This document shows, one piece after another, positions 34,023 through 42,970 of a stretch of 64,000 nucleotides of DNA. The notes under the pieces are model-generated. The model saw nothing but the letters and a program-made list of their open reading frames with translations, searched no databases and was not told the origin of the DNA. Position numbers and translations under genes: made by a program. The DNA comes from Pseudanabaena sp. (GTDB lineage: Bacteria > Cyanobacteriota > Cyanobacteriia > Pseudanabaenales > Pseudanabaenaceae), in NCBI GenBank assembly GCA_003249015.1, contig QBLS01000023.1, forward strand, positions 21,952 to 85,951. The letters run 5' to 3'. Positions within the stretch are counted from its first letter, which is position 1. Each line of letters starts with the position of its first letter.

Positions 34023-37000
34023 ATGACTATAAGCAATCGAGTGCGACTCTATGAACTTTCACGAGAATTAGACCTTGACACCAAAGATGTAATCGCGGTG
34101 TGTGAGCAGCTAAACATAGTGGTTAAGAGTCATAGTAGTACAATTACAGAATCAGAGGCGGCTTTGGTACGCACCAATGCACCTCAACCACAAGTAAAGA
34201 ATCACGAAACGAAAGTTTCCGAAAAGAAGGTTGCTGGGATCTCAAAGCCTAGGGAAGTAGAAGTACGTACTGCTAAGCAGCAAATACTTGCCGTCAGCAA
34301 GCCCACAATTCGGCTTACTTCGCCACCCGTTTCTGAAATGCCAGAACCTACTTCGACTGAAGCACCTTTGCGTGCGCCTAGCCGAACTCCTGAAATCGAT
34401 CCAGAACCCATTCCTACCCCATTGCCCATGCCCCCTGCCTCATCCTTGGTTAAACCTCCCAGCCGCCCTGCTACGAAGTACAGCGATTCTTCTCAAAACA
34501 CTGCGAACAATATTGAATTGACATCAGAAACAGCATTGACTTCATCAACAAATATTTCTAACTCCGAGTCCCCAAAAGCCGAGCTGTCTGTTCAACCAGA
34601 GACTAAACTAGTCGCTCCCCCCAAGTCCCCTGAGCGACCTAGTGCTGCAACTCAAGTAACCGAGAAGATGGTTCAACCAGCCAAGGAGTTGAATAATGTC
34701 AATGGTAACAGTGCAGTTTCACCTAAAGAGCCTGCAAGAAACTTGAAGGAAGTCAAAGAGCAACAACCTCGGAAGGAAGCTCCGAAGGTTGATCGACCAC
34801 CTGCGGTAAAGCAGTCATTGATGAGCGTTTCCCCTCCTGCGGTGAAGCTGAATAGACCTACTGCTCCAGTGGCACTAAAAGCCAATGTTACTGCTGCCCC
34901 AAAGCCTCCAACTGCCAGACCACCAGAAGAGCCGAAAGCCAATCAATCTACGGGATCAGTTCAAAATAGAGTAGATAAAGATTCTAATAGCTCTACCCCT
35001 AAGCCAGAAACACCAAAACCATCCAAGCCTGAGCGTCCTAAACTCAATAAATCAAACGAGCCTGCTTCACAGCAGCCTGTAGCCAATGCGGGGGGAAGAC
35101 CACAGAGTCGTGGTCCCAAGTTGGTTAAAGATTCCGTACTCATTGAGCGTGGTATCACCGCTCCCACTGAGCCACCCCATAACTTGCGCCCACCAATGCC
35201 GACATTGATGCGTGCTCCCGAAAAGCCCGTCATTGCCGATCGCAATGCCAAAAAGCCAGAGCCCTCCAGCAACGGTTTTGCACCTCCTGTATTACCAGAT
35301 TTACTCGAAAAACCGACTCTCCCTGGTAAGGCAAGTAAGCGCAAAGGCAAGTCTAAGGAGGAAGAAGAAAAGGATCTTCTCGAACTTAAAGAAAAGAATC
35401 GTCTTAACAAGCCCAAGCGATATCTGCGTGACTTTGATGATGAGGACGAAGATATTGATCTTGATGCCGCTAATGAGCTAGCGCAGATCAGTCTGTCCTT
35501 GGCTCGTCCTACGGCAAGACCCAAGGCTGTGACTGTTCCCGCCAAGCCCACGATGGCTGCTGACATCAAGCCTACACAGAAGTCGAAGAAATCGACCTCT
35601 AGTCGAGATCGCCGTCATAACCAGCAGGTTGAAGTCATTCCTGAGAAACCCACATCTGTGGAAATCGAAGAAGGTATGACCGTGGCTGTACTTGCCAAGC
35701 GATTAGTACTTTCAGAAACTGAGGTGATCCGCACCCTGTTTATGAAGGGGATTATGGCAAATATTAACCAAACTCTTGATGTTGGCACTGCCAAAATGGT
35801 GGCTGCGGAATTAGGTTACGAGGTGCATGATCCTGAGGTAGTTGAGCTTGCACTGAAGACAGAAATGATCGATGTCGGCGACCTTGATAAGTTGCAACGT
35901 CGTCCACCTGTAGTCACGATCATGGGTCACGTTGACCACGGTAAGACCACATTGCTGGATGCAATCCGCAAGAGTAAGGTTGCCCAAGGTGAAGCGGGTG
36001 GTATTACTCAGCATATTGGTGCTTATCACGTTGATGTTGAGCATAATGGTGAAAAACAGCAGATTGTCTTCCTAGATACCCCTGGACACGAAGCCTTTAC
36101 CGCGATGCGTGCTAGAGGAACTAAGGTTACGGACATTGCGGTACTCGTAGTCGCAGCAGATGACGGTGTTCAACCACAAACCATTGAAGCAATTAGCCAC
36201 GCCCGCGCTGCTAAGGTGCCAATTGTTGTGGCTATTAACAAAGTAGACAAGATTGAAGCTCAGCCCGATCGCATTCGTCAAGAGTTGACCGAGTATGCTC
36301 TAGTTGCTGAAGAATGGGGTGGTGACACGATCATGGTTCCTGTCAGTGCTATCAAGCGTGAAAACCTTGATACCTTGCTAGAAATGATCTTGTTGGTTGC
36401 GGAAGTTGAAGACTTGCAGGCAAACCCCAACCGTACTGCTAAGGGCACAGTTATTGAAGCTCACCTTGACAAGGCGAAGGGTCCCGTAGCAACCTTGCTA
36501 GTTCAAAATGGAACATTGCGCGTTGGTGATATCTTTGTCGCAGGCGCTGCCTTCGGTAAGGTTCGCGCCATGGTTGACGATCGCGGTGTTCGGGTGGACA
36601 AAGCCTCGCCATCCTTTGCGGTGGAAGTTCTCGGCTTAGGTGATGTACCTGCGGCGGGTGACGAGTTTGAAGTTTACCTTGATGAAAAGGTAGCCCGTGC
36701 GATCGCGGATCAACGCACTATGGATCAACGACAAGCTCGCTTGATTCAGGCGATGGCTTCCCGTCGTGTCACCCTTGGAACTTTATCGGAAAAAGTCAAA
36801 GAAGGGGCGCTCAAGGAACTCAATATTATTCTCAAGGCGGACGTACAGGGTTCTCTCGAAGCGATTCTTGGCTCCCTTGCTCAATTGCCACAACGTGAAG
36901 TCCAGCTCCGTATCTTACTATCTGCCCCTGGAGAAATCACTGAAAATGATATCAGTCTAGCCGCAGCAAGCTCGGCAGTTGTACTAGGTTTCAATACCAC

Positions 37001-37430
37001 GATGGCTCCTGGGGCGAGACAGGCGGCTGATGAGATGGGTGTTGACTTCCGCGATTACAACGTCATTTACAAGCTCTTGGAAGATATCCAAGATGCGATG
37101 GAAGGCTTACTCGATCCTGAAATGGTGGAAGAGTATCTTGGTCAAGCAGAGGTTCGTGCCATCTTTACAATTGGTAAGGGTGCTGTGGCTGGTTGCTATG
37201 TCCAAAATGGCAAGCTGATCCGTAACTGTAATGTCCGAGTTAAGCGTGGTAATGAGGTCGTTCATACAGCCGTTCTCGATTCTCTACGAAGGGTCAAGGA
37301 TGATGCTAAGGAAGTTGCCTCTGGATTTGAATGTGGTATATCCCTTTCCAAGTTCTCGACATGGAAAGAAGGTGATACTATCGAAGCTTTCCGCATGGTG
37401 ACAAAACGCCGTACCCTAGCTACTTCTTAA
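34023..37430 (+). CDS. infB: translation initiation factor IF-2
   Basis: 1135-residue IF-2, which brings initiator tRNA to the 30S subunit. Residues 1-50 form the IF2-N subdomain ([25 protein letters not shown]). A long Pro/Lys-rich disordered region follows to about 540, then a second IF2-N-like module ([26 protein letters not shown]). The G domain starts near residue 635 with GHVDHGKTT, then [15 protein letters not shown] and NKVDK, followed by the usual C-terminal beta-barrels. Large size is common in cyanobacteria. In many bacteria infB follows nusA and ylxR; here the upstream gene is divergent lepA and no ylxR-like frame is seen. Confidence 0.98.
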   Translation: MTISNRVRLYELSRELDLDTKDVIAVCEQLNIVVKSHSSTITESEAALVRTNAPQPQVKNHETKVSEKKVAGISKPREVEVRTAKQQILAVSKPTIRLTSPPVSEMPEPTSTEAPLRAPSRTPEIDPEPIPTPLPMPPASSLVKPPSRPATKYSDSSQNTANNIELTSETALTSSTNISNSESPKAELSVQPETKLVAPPKSPERPSAATQVTEKMVQPAKELNNVNGNSAVSPKEPARNLKEVKEQQPRKEAPKVDRPPAVKQSLMSVSPPAVKLNRPTAPVALKANVTAAPKPPTARPPEEPKANQSTGSVQNRVDKDSNSSTPKPETPKPSKPERPKLNKSNEPASQQPVANAGGRPQSRGPKLVKDSVLIERGITAPTEPPHNLRPPMPTLMRAPEKPVIADRNAKKPEPSSNGFAPPVLPDLLEKPTLPGKASKRKGKSKEEEEKDLLELKEKNRLNKPKRYLRDFDDEDEDIDLDAANELAQISLSLARPTARPKAVTVPAKPTMAADIKPTQKSKKSTSSRDRRHNQQVEVIPEKPTSVEIEEGMTVAVLAKRLVLSETEVIRTLFMKGIMANINQTLDVGTAKMVAAELGYEVHDPEVVELALKTEMIDVGDLDKLQRRPPVVTIMGHVDHGKTTLLDAIRKSKVAQGEAGGITQHIGAYHVDVEHNGEKQQIVFLDTPGHEAFTAMRARGTKVTDIAVLVVAADDGVQPQTIEAISHARAAKVPIVVAINKVDKIEAQPDRIRQELTEYALVAEEWGGDTIMVPVSAIKRENLDTLLEMILLVAEVEDLQANPNRTAKGTVIEAHLDKAKGPVATLLVQNGTLRVGDIFVAGAAFGKVRAMVDDRGVRVDKASPSFAVEVLGLGDVPAAGDEFEVYLDEKVARAIADQRTMDQRQARLIQAMASRRVTLGTLSEKVKEGALKELNIILKADVQGSLEAILGSLAQLPQREVQLRILLSAPGEITENDISLAAASSAVVLGFNTTMAPGARQAADEMGVDFRDYNVIYKLLEDIQDAMEGLLDPEMVEEYLGQAEVRAIFTIGKGAVAGCYVQNGKLIRNCNVRVKRGNEVVHTAVLDSLRRVKDDAKEVASGFECGISLSKFSTWKEGDTIEAFRMVTKRRTLATS

Positions 37431-37462
37431 ATAAAAAGCGCCTGCTAAGGCGCTTTTTATTT
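37429..37462 (+). terminator. intrinsic terminator of infB
   Basis: 14-bp exact arms (37429-37442, 37449-37462) with AAAAAGCGCC/GGCGCTTTTT and a six-base loop, starting on the last bases of the infB TAA stop and ending in a T-rich run. Confidence 0.93.
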
Positions 37463-37467
37463 GAACC

Positions 37468-37572
37468 AAAGAGTACTGGCGACGCAAAGCGTCGCCAGTA
37501 CTCTTTATTTTTTACTCCTTTGCTACTCAAGAACAAGTGGTGCGGCGCGAAGCCTCGTACCACTTGTTCTTG
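37468..37572. repeat. two locus-specific palindromes after infB
   Basis: The first has 18-bp exact arms around AAA (37468-37485, 37489-37506) with a GGCGACGC centre. The second has 14-bp exact arms (37528-37541, 37559-37572) around a GC-rich GCGGCGCGAAGC centre. Tips CAAGAACAAG match the tip consensus. Confidence 0.88.
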
Positions 37573-37676
37573 GTTTTTGATGCCTATGCTTAGACTGCGA
37601 ATTGATTATTACTTATGCCCAGTAAGGGTTTTCAAATCAAGAAATCGCTATAAGTCCTGATACACTTGGTGATGTA

Positions 37677-37823
37677 GCCGTTTCAAATAAGAGTTAGGGC
37701 TTCGACGCTTCGACAAGCTCAGTGCATCGCTTCGCTCAGACAGCAGTATACGTTGGCTGAGCGAAGCGACTCACTGAGCCTGTCGAAGTGTCGAAGCCTC
37801 TTCTAAATATTTAAAATTGCTAT
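37677..37823. repeat. CTTCGCTCAG repeat, second full copy
   Basis: Starts GTTTCAAATAAGAGTTAGGG and ends TTTAAAATTGCTATA, like 2469-2592, but with an extra GCTTCGACAAGCTCAGTGC block in its core. It is the longest copy in the window. Confidence 0.88.
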
Positions 37824-37902
37824 AAGTAGCTAGGCATAAGTAAACTAAAAACCAAAAATTTTGTTCCGCCTGTTGCGCGGGCGGAACAAAATTTGGTTTT
37901 AG
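37824..37902. repeat. GTAGCTAGGCATAA module plus palindrome
   Basis: AAGTAGCTAGGCATAA (37824-37839) is shared exactly with 45616-45631. It is followed by an imperfect palindrome (about 37846-37902) with TTTTGTTCCGCC/GGCGGAACAAAA arms and a GTTGCGCG centre. Confidence 0.8.
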
Positions 37903-37957
37903 ATTCTAGTTATGTTGAGCTACTTAGTTGGATAAAATACTAGGCGATTACTAGGCA

Positions 37958-39046
37958 ATGGATAGAGCATATTGGTTGGCTTGGTCACAGGTACGCGGCA
38001 TCGGTTCAGTGATGATCAAGAGAATATACCAAGCCTTCGGCTCAATGTCCGTGGCTTGGAATGCTGCATCTGCCGATTTGCAAGCTATAGAGGGCATAGG
38101 CGGACAAACCTTAGAATCAATTCGCCAAGCTCAGAGAGAAGTGGAACCGCTCTCGCTACTGGCTGTCCACGAGCATAGTAACCTTAATTTCTGGACTCCG
38201 AGCGATCGCGAATATCCACAATTACTATGGGAAATTCCCGATCCGCCACCACTGCTTTACTATCAAGGGCATCTCAGGCAATGGCACGAGCGCAATACGG
38301 TTGCGATCGTTGGCACACGCCGCGCTACTCCCTACGGGCGACGATGGACAAAAAAGATTGTGACTGCTTTGGCTGAGCGTGGTTTTACAATCATCTCAGG
38401 AATGGCGGATGGTATTGATGGTGAAGCCCATCGGGCTTGTCTAGAGGTTGGCGGTCAGACGATCGCTGTTGTGGGAACGGGCGTTGATCGGATTTATCCC
38501 TATAAACATAAGTCTCTTTACGATCAAATTGTGAGTTCAGGACTAGTAGTTAGTGAATATCCACAGGGAACACCACCTGACAAAAATCATTTCCCTGCCC
38601 GTAACCGTATCATTGCGGGAATGAGCCGTGTAACCCTAGTAATGGAAGCGCCAATGTCTTCGGGAGCCTTGATCACAGCCTATCAAGCCAATGAATATGG
38701 ACGGGATGTCTATGCTCTTCCCAATTCATTGGATGTTAGTGAAGCTAGAGGTTGCTTGAACCTCTTGGGGAGAGGTGCTCAGGCGATCCTAGGTGTGGAT
38801 GAGTTGTTGGAGGCTTTGGGAATGTTGCCCAATTTGGATGCACCTAAGTTGGAATTCGATACTTCGGCATTACCAGAATTACAGCAGAAAGTATTACAGG
38901 CGATCGGCTATGGCGATCCGATGGGCTTAGATGGAATCGTGGAACAGGTGCAAGCGCCTTCAGGTGAGGTAATGGGAGCTTTGACACATCTAGAAATTAT
39001 GGGGGCGATCGCTTCCTGTGCGGGGATGCGCTATCAAAGATGTTGA
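37958..39046 (+). CDS. dprA: DNA processing protein DprA/Smf
   Basis: Loads RecA on incoming single-stranded DNA in natural transformation. The 362-residue protein has an N-terminal SAM/HhH-like region (SQVRGIGSVMIKRIYQAFGS), the Rossmann-like core (VAIVGTRRATPYGR, SGMADGIDGEAHRACL, FPARNRIIAGMS, SSGALITAYQANEYGRDVYALP) and a C-terminal winged-helix (GLDGIVEQVQAPSGEVMGAL). Type IV pilus transformation is common in cyanobacteria. ATG 37958 fits the family. Confidence 0.95.
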   Translation: MDRAYWLAWSQVRGIGSVMIKRIYQAFGSMSVAWNAASADLQAIEGIGGQTLESIRQAQREVEPLSLLAVHEHSNLNFWTPSDREYPQLLWEIPDPPPLLYYQGHLRQWHERNTVAIVGTRRATPYGRRWTKKIVTALAERGFTIISGMADGIDGEAHRACLEVGGQTIAVVGTGVDRIYPYKHKSLYDQIVSSGLVVSEYPQGTPPDKNHFPARNRIIAGMSRVTLVMEAPMSSGALITAYQANEYGRDVYALPNSLDVSEARGCLNLLGRGAQAILGVDELLEALGMLPNLDAPKLEFDTSALPELQQKVLQAIGYGDPMGLDGIVEQVQAPSGEVMGALTHLEIMGAIASCAGMRYQRC

Positions 39047-39047
39047 A

Positions 39048-39078
39048 AGAAATGGCGGCACAAAGCGCCGCCATTTCT
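39048..39078. terminator. palindrome between dprA and aldehyde dehydrogenase gene
   Basis: 12-bp exact arms (39048-39059, 39067-39078; AGAAATGGCGGC) with an ACAAAGC centre, starting 2 bases after the dprA stop. It lies between convergent genes and probably ends both transcripts, although no T-run follows. Confidence 0.75.
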
Positions 39079-39079
39079 A

Positions 39080-40471
39080 CTAGTTAATAAACTTCTTTAA
39101 TGCTTCCAGACTCATGGTGTAGGGGGGATAGCGCCATTGCAAATCAAAGCGGAAAGAATTTCTTAGCACGCTCTTGCGATGGGTAAACACATCAAAACTT
39201 GCCTTACCGTGATAGCTGCCCATCCCACTATTGCCAACTCCGCCAAAGGGAAGTTCAGGATTACCTAAGTGCATAATTGTGTCATTCACACAGCCGCCAC
39301 CAAAGGGAATTTCTTGCAGAACCTGTTCTTGGTTCTGTTTATTCTTAGAGAAGAAATAGCAGGCGAGTGGCTTTGGTTGGGCGTTGACAAAGGCGATCGC
39401 TTCGCTAAGTTGGTCATATTCTAAAATCGGTAAAATTGGTCCAAAAATTTCGTCAGCCATGATTTTAGAATTCGGAGAAACTTGATCGATTAAGGTCGGG
39501 GCAATGAATTTGTCATCGCGATCGCTGTGACCACCGATTAAAATGCGCCCTTCACCAAGCAATCCGATCAGGCGATCAAATTGCTTCTCATTGACAATTC
39601 GACCCAGATCGGGACTCTGTTGAGGATTCTCGCCAAAAAAAGTCTTGAGACAAGCAATCATCTTCTCAATCAATTCGGACTTAATCTTTTTCTGAACGAG
39701 TAAATAATCAGGAGCGACGCAAGTTTGTCCAGAATTGTAGAATTTACCCCAAATGATTCGTTTGGCAGCGATTTCTAAATTGCAGTCTGAGTCAATAATA
39801 CAAGGGCTTTTGCCTCCCAGTTCCAGAGTGACGGGAGTAAGGTGTTTGGCAGCAGCTTCCATCACAATCTTCCCGATCGCTGTTCCCCCAGTGAAAAAGA
39901 TATGGTCAAATCTCTCTGCGAGTAGAGCTTGATTAGTGTCAATTCCGCCTTCGATCGCAGTGATAAAGCTAGGATCGAAGTTGGTATTGATGAGGGTGGC
40001 GATCACCTTGGAAGTATGGGGTGTATGTTCGGAAGGTTTGAGAATAGCGCAATTGCCTGCGGCGATCGCCCCAGCAAGAGGTTGCATTGTCAGTACAAAT
40101 GGATAGTTCCAAGGAGCAACAACTAACACTACGCCCAGAGGTTCAGCATAAATGTAACTAGCACTAGGGAATAAGTTTATGGGAGTGCTAACTTTTTGGG
40201 GCTTCATCCAAGCCTTGAGATTTTTAATCAGGTATTTGATTTCGGAAAGTGTTCCTAATACCTCACTTCCAAAACCTTCGATCGCAGGTTTCCGCAGATC
40301 GGCATGGAGAGCGTCCAAAATCAACTGATCATTTTCTTTGATTAAAGATAAAAGTTTGTTGAGTTGAGTAATTCGATAGTTGTATTCTCTAGTCTTACCT
40401 GTGGCAAAAAATGCCCTTTGTTTATTAATAATTGTCTGAATATCGTTATTGGTATTGGGGATGGTAATCAT
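39080..40471 (-). CDS. aldehyde dehydrogenase (class 3-like)
   Basis: NAD(P)-dependent oxidation of aldehydes. The 463-residue protein shows VVAPWNYPF (N122), ELGGKSP (E217, general base) and NSGQTCVAPDY (C251, nucleophile). Compact length without an N-terminal oligomerisation arm, and LPFGGVGNSGMGSYHGKASFD near the end, resemble class 3 and fatty aldehyde dehydrogenases. In cyanobacteria such an enzyme could oxidise fatty aldehydes from the alkane pathway, but the substrate is not determined by sequence. Confidence 0.9.
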   Translation of the reverse strand: MITIPNTNNDIQTIINKQRAFFATGKTREYNYRITQLNKLLSLIKENDQLILDALHADLRKPAIEGFGSEVLGTLSEIKYLIKNLKAWMKPQKVSTPINLFPSASYIYAEPLGVVLVVAPWNYPFVLTMQPLAGAIAAGNCAILKPSEHTPHTSKVIATLINTNFDPSFITAIEGGIDTNQALLAERFDHIFFTGGTAIGKIVMEAAAKHLTPVTLELGGKSPCIIDSDCNLEIAAKRIIWGKFYNSGQTCVAPDYLLVQKKIKSELIEKMIACLKTFFGENPQQSPDLGRIVNEKQFDRLIGLLGEGRILIGGHSDRDDKFIAPTLIDQVSPNSKIMADEIFGPILPILEYDQLSEAIAFVNAQPKPLACYFFSKNKQNQEQVLQEIPFGGGCVNDTIMHLGNPELPFGGVGNSGMGSYHGKASFDVFTHRKSVLRNSFRFDLQWRYPPYTMSLEALKKFIN

Positions 40472-40602
40472 AATTTCTATAGGTTAAATTCACTGAATTT
40501 TTGATTTTGAGAATGGCTTTGAAGTGTTATTAAGTAATGCTGCAAAGTTATTCTTGGTATGGGCTTGAATGTAAAGCCTGTTAAGGCTTAAAGGAGCACT
40601 AG

Positions 40603-40671
40603 TTTTTTAAAAAGCGCGGCTTAGCCGCGCTTTTTAAAAAATTTGGGTTTTAATTAAGCGCAAAGCGCTGT
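40603..40671. repeat. AAAGCGCGGCT palindrome plus GCGCAAAGCGC module
   Basis: 19-bp exact arms (40603-40621, 40623-40641) around a single T, then GGGTTTTAATTAAGCGCAAAGCGCTGTA, a tail module (about 40646-40671) shared in similar form with 17858-17886. Confidence 0.85.
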
Positions 40672-40721
40672 ATCTGTAATAATTCTAAGCCATATCAAAT
40701 ATTTGTGATTACCGTAAATCT

Positions 40722-41516
40722 ATGGCAATTTTTGGTGGCATCTTAATCGTAATTGGGATAGTCCTGTTTTTTGTTTACAAGGACTTTAGCAACAAGCTTA
40801 AAAGTATTCGTTTAGCGACCGCATCCACTACCGCCGAGTTAAACCGTATTGCTAGTGAAATCGCAGGAGAGATTGGTAGCGGTAATCTTCGGGAATATGT
40901 GAAGGTGAGGGGGCTAATTCGGTGCGATCGCCCCTTAATTTCTGAGTTGGCTCAAGAGCCTTGTGTACACTATAAAATGAGCGTAGTCCGAGAGTATGAG
41001 GAACAGAAAAGAGAGACTGATAGCGATGGAAAGACTGTAACTAAGACTGTACGAGGTTCAGAGACGCTCTCTAGTAATAGTCAGTCAGTTCCATTTAGAC
41101 TGCAAGATCGTACTGGAGAAGTTATGGTTAATTTAGATGGCGGAAATATCGACACAGTGACGATCCTCAATGAATTTCGTCAGGAAAACTCTGGTGGTTC
41201 TATCTCTTTTGGTGGATTTAGCTTAAATGTCTCCAGTGATTTTGCTGGTAGGCGCACCTTAGGCTATCGCTATACCGAGTCAATTTTGCCCTGCGATCGC
41301 GAAGTATTAGTTATTGGTACGGCTGCTGATAATCGTGATCAAGTTACCCTTTGCAAGCCAATTAAATCAGACAAAAAATTTATTATTTCCCTCAAAAGTG
41401 AAGAGGAACTTGCTAAGTCAACATCAAATGCTGTCCAAGGTTTCTTTTACGGCGCGATCGCCTGCTCTTTGGCTGGCATAGTTTTATTAGTGATTGGTTT
41501 AGTAACCAAAAGATAA
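40722..41516 (+). CDS. GIDE-domain membrane protein
   Basis: 264 residues with an N-terminal membrane helix (3-20) and another at the C-terminus (about 240-261). The central ~200 residues look like the GIDE domain (IRCDRPLISELAQEPCVHYKMSVVREY in parts, SETLSSNSQSVPFRLQDRTGEV), found in mitochondrial MULAN/MAPL E3 ligases and in bacterial proteins without a RING finger. This protein ends after the second helix, with no RING. The intervening domain should face outside the cytoplasm or be lumenal. Function unknown; no ubiquitin role is implied. Confidence 0.8.
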   Translation: MAIFGGILIVIGIVLFFVYKDFSNKLKSIRLATASTTAELNRIASEIAGEIGSGNLREYVKVRGLIRCDRPLISELAQEPCVHYKMSVVREYEEQKRETDSDGKTVTKTVRGSETLSSNSQSVPFRLQDRTGEVMVNLDGGNIDTVTILNEFRQENSGGSISFGGFSLNVSSDFAGRRTLGYRYTESILPCDREVLVIGTAADNRDQVTLCKPIKSDKKFIISLKSEEELAKSTSNAVQGFFYGAIACSLAGIVLLVIGLVTKR

Positions 41517-41668
41517 AAGATCAGTACTACTGAAAATAATAAGTCTGAAGCACTAGCTGAACTTATTAATAACTATGCCATCACCATCTTTGGTTTTTAG
41601 TTTTGCGATATTGATACAGAGACGCTAGAATATTACCAATTGTTATAGTCGAGAAAAGCAAATAGTCT

Positions 41669-41890
41669 ATGTCGCAATATCAACGTATCGAGTACTTAAT
41701 TGGGAAAGATGGCAAAGTCGTTGAGCGTGCGGTGGACATGGGAAGTGAATGCGTAGCAGTTACTTCGGAAATTGAGTCAAGTTTAGGAAAGGTAGTGAGT
41801 CGAGACTTGCTACCAAGTTTTTACGATCGCCATGAGCAGAATATTGACTGTGACACAGTTGAGCTAGCTCAGTACGAACAATTACCCTAA
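41669..41890 (+). CDS. DUF2997 family protein
   Basis: 73-residue protein with the DUF2997 pattern (IEYLIGKDGKVVERAV, CVAVTSEIESSLGKVVSRDLLPSFY). The family is often found near DUF1257/Ycf35 and MoxR-type ATPases, neither of which is nearby. Function unknown. Confidence 0.75.
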   Translation: MSQYQRIEYLIGKDGKVVERAVDMGSECVAVTSEIESSLGKVVSRDLLPSFYDRHEQNIDCDTVELAQYEQLP

Positions 41891-42144
41891 GTTTTGAATC
41901 ATAGAATAGATCTAATTGATTTTTACTTCATTCAACTTTTAGGATAAACATCCCTTCGTACAATCTCCGTGGGGACACTTTGTTAAATTCATAATATCCC
42001 CCTAAAGATCGGGTGTCTAAGGTTTTCATTCTGTTTTGCTTGAGAATTAGTTTCAATAAAAACTTAAAAATTTATCCTCAATTGGGTAAGATTGTGATTA
42101 TGAGATTAAGAATTGTTAAAGATTTGCTTATGTAGAGATTTGCC
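41891..42144. other. leader of the PHP gene
   Basis: AT-rich region of about 250 bp. No repeat, RNA family or strong promoter motif could be assigned. Confidence 0.35.
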
Positions 42145-42843
42145 ATGCTAACTCAAACTCCGCTATTGATATCAGAGCCGAGCGCAACTACTAAGCTGCG
42201 AAAAATTTTTGCATCAATAGATGCCTTTAGCTGCCCTCACAGGTTAAATTTTCATTTGCATACTGTCCATTCTGACGGCAAGATGCAGGCGATCGATCTG
42301 ATTCAGCAGGCGATCTCTCTATCCTTATCGGATGTTGCCATCACTGACCATCATGCGATCACGGGATATTGCATCGCCAAACACTACCTTGATCACTTTG
42401 CTTCACAATCCCGTGATCCCCATTCTCTACCCAACCTATGGACTGGCATTGAGATCAATGCCAGTTTGATTTTTACAGAAGTCCATATTCTGGGTTATAG
42501 CTTTGATCCTGAGCATGAGGCTATGCAACCCTATGTACAGAGTAAAACCACGGCGGGACTTGACTATCAAGCAATTAGCGTAATTAAGGCGATTCATTTA
42601 GCTGGTGGCTTGGCGGTCTTAGCGCATCCTGCACGGTATCGGCGATCGCCAGAAGACTTGATCCCTGCCGCCGCTGCTCTAGGCATTGACGGTGTTGAAA
42701 CTTATTATGGATACGACAATAGCGATCCTTGGAAACCAAGTCCTAAGCAAACTGAAGAAATTCGCCAAATTGCGGATACTTACGGCTTAATGCATACCTG
42801 TGGAACCGATTCTCACGGGTTTAAGATTAGCAGAAGGCTCTAA
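42145..42843 (+). CDS. PHP domain phosphoesterase
   Basis: 232-residue PHP protein with motif I HLHTVHSDG (H37, H39, D44), ITDHHAITGY (motif II), HILGYSFD, VLAHPARYRR (motif III) and GTDSHG (motif IV). The set predicts a metal-dependent phosphoesterase related to RNase AM/YciV and histidinol phosphatases; the substrate is unknown. A 25-bp palindrome follows 2 bases after the stop codon. Confidence 0.9.
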   Translation: MLTQTPLLISEPSATTKLRKIFASIDAFSCPHRLNFHLHTVHSDGKMQAIDLIQQAISLSLSDVAITDHHAITGYCIAKHYLDHFASQSRDPHSLPNLWTGIEINASLIFTEVHILGYSFDPEHEAMQPYVQSKTTAGLDYQAISVIKAIHLAGGLAVLAHPARYRRSPEDLIPAAAALGIDGVETYYGYDNSDPWKPSPKQTEEIRQIADTYGLMHTCGTDSHGFKISRRL

Positions 42844-42845
42844 GC

Positions 42846-42898
42846 CCATAAGAGATTTAAAAAGCGCCGCAAAGCGGCGCTTTTTAAATCTCTTATGG
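42846..42898. terminator. 25-bp palindromic terminator after PHP gene
   Basis: Arms 42846-42870 and 42874-42898 are exact, around AAA, with AAAAAGCGCCGC stem sequence and an internal T-run after the GC core. A second, decayed hairpin (GAGTGGTGACGC/GCGCCGCCACTTAC) follows at about 42902-42930. Confidence 0.88.
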
Positions 42899-42970
42899 AT
42901 GTGAGTGGTGACGCATCGCGCCGCCACTTACTTTTGGTATAACTAAATTAATTAGCCTTAATTACTCAAA

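Noticed and set aside
34961-35569. 202-codon open frame antisense to infB
   Set aside because: It opposes the low-complexity Pro/Lys region of IF-2 and yields a biased Ser/Arg protein with no motif.
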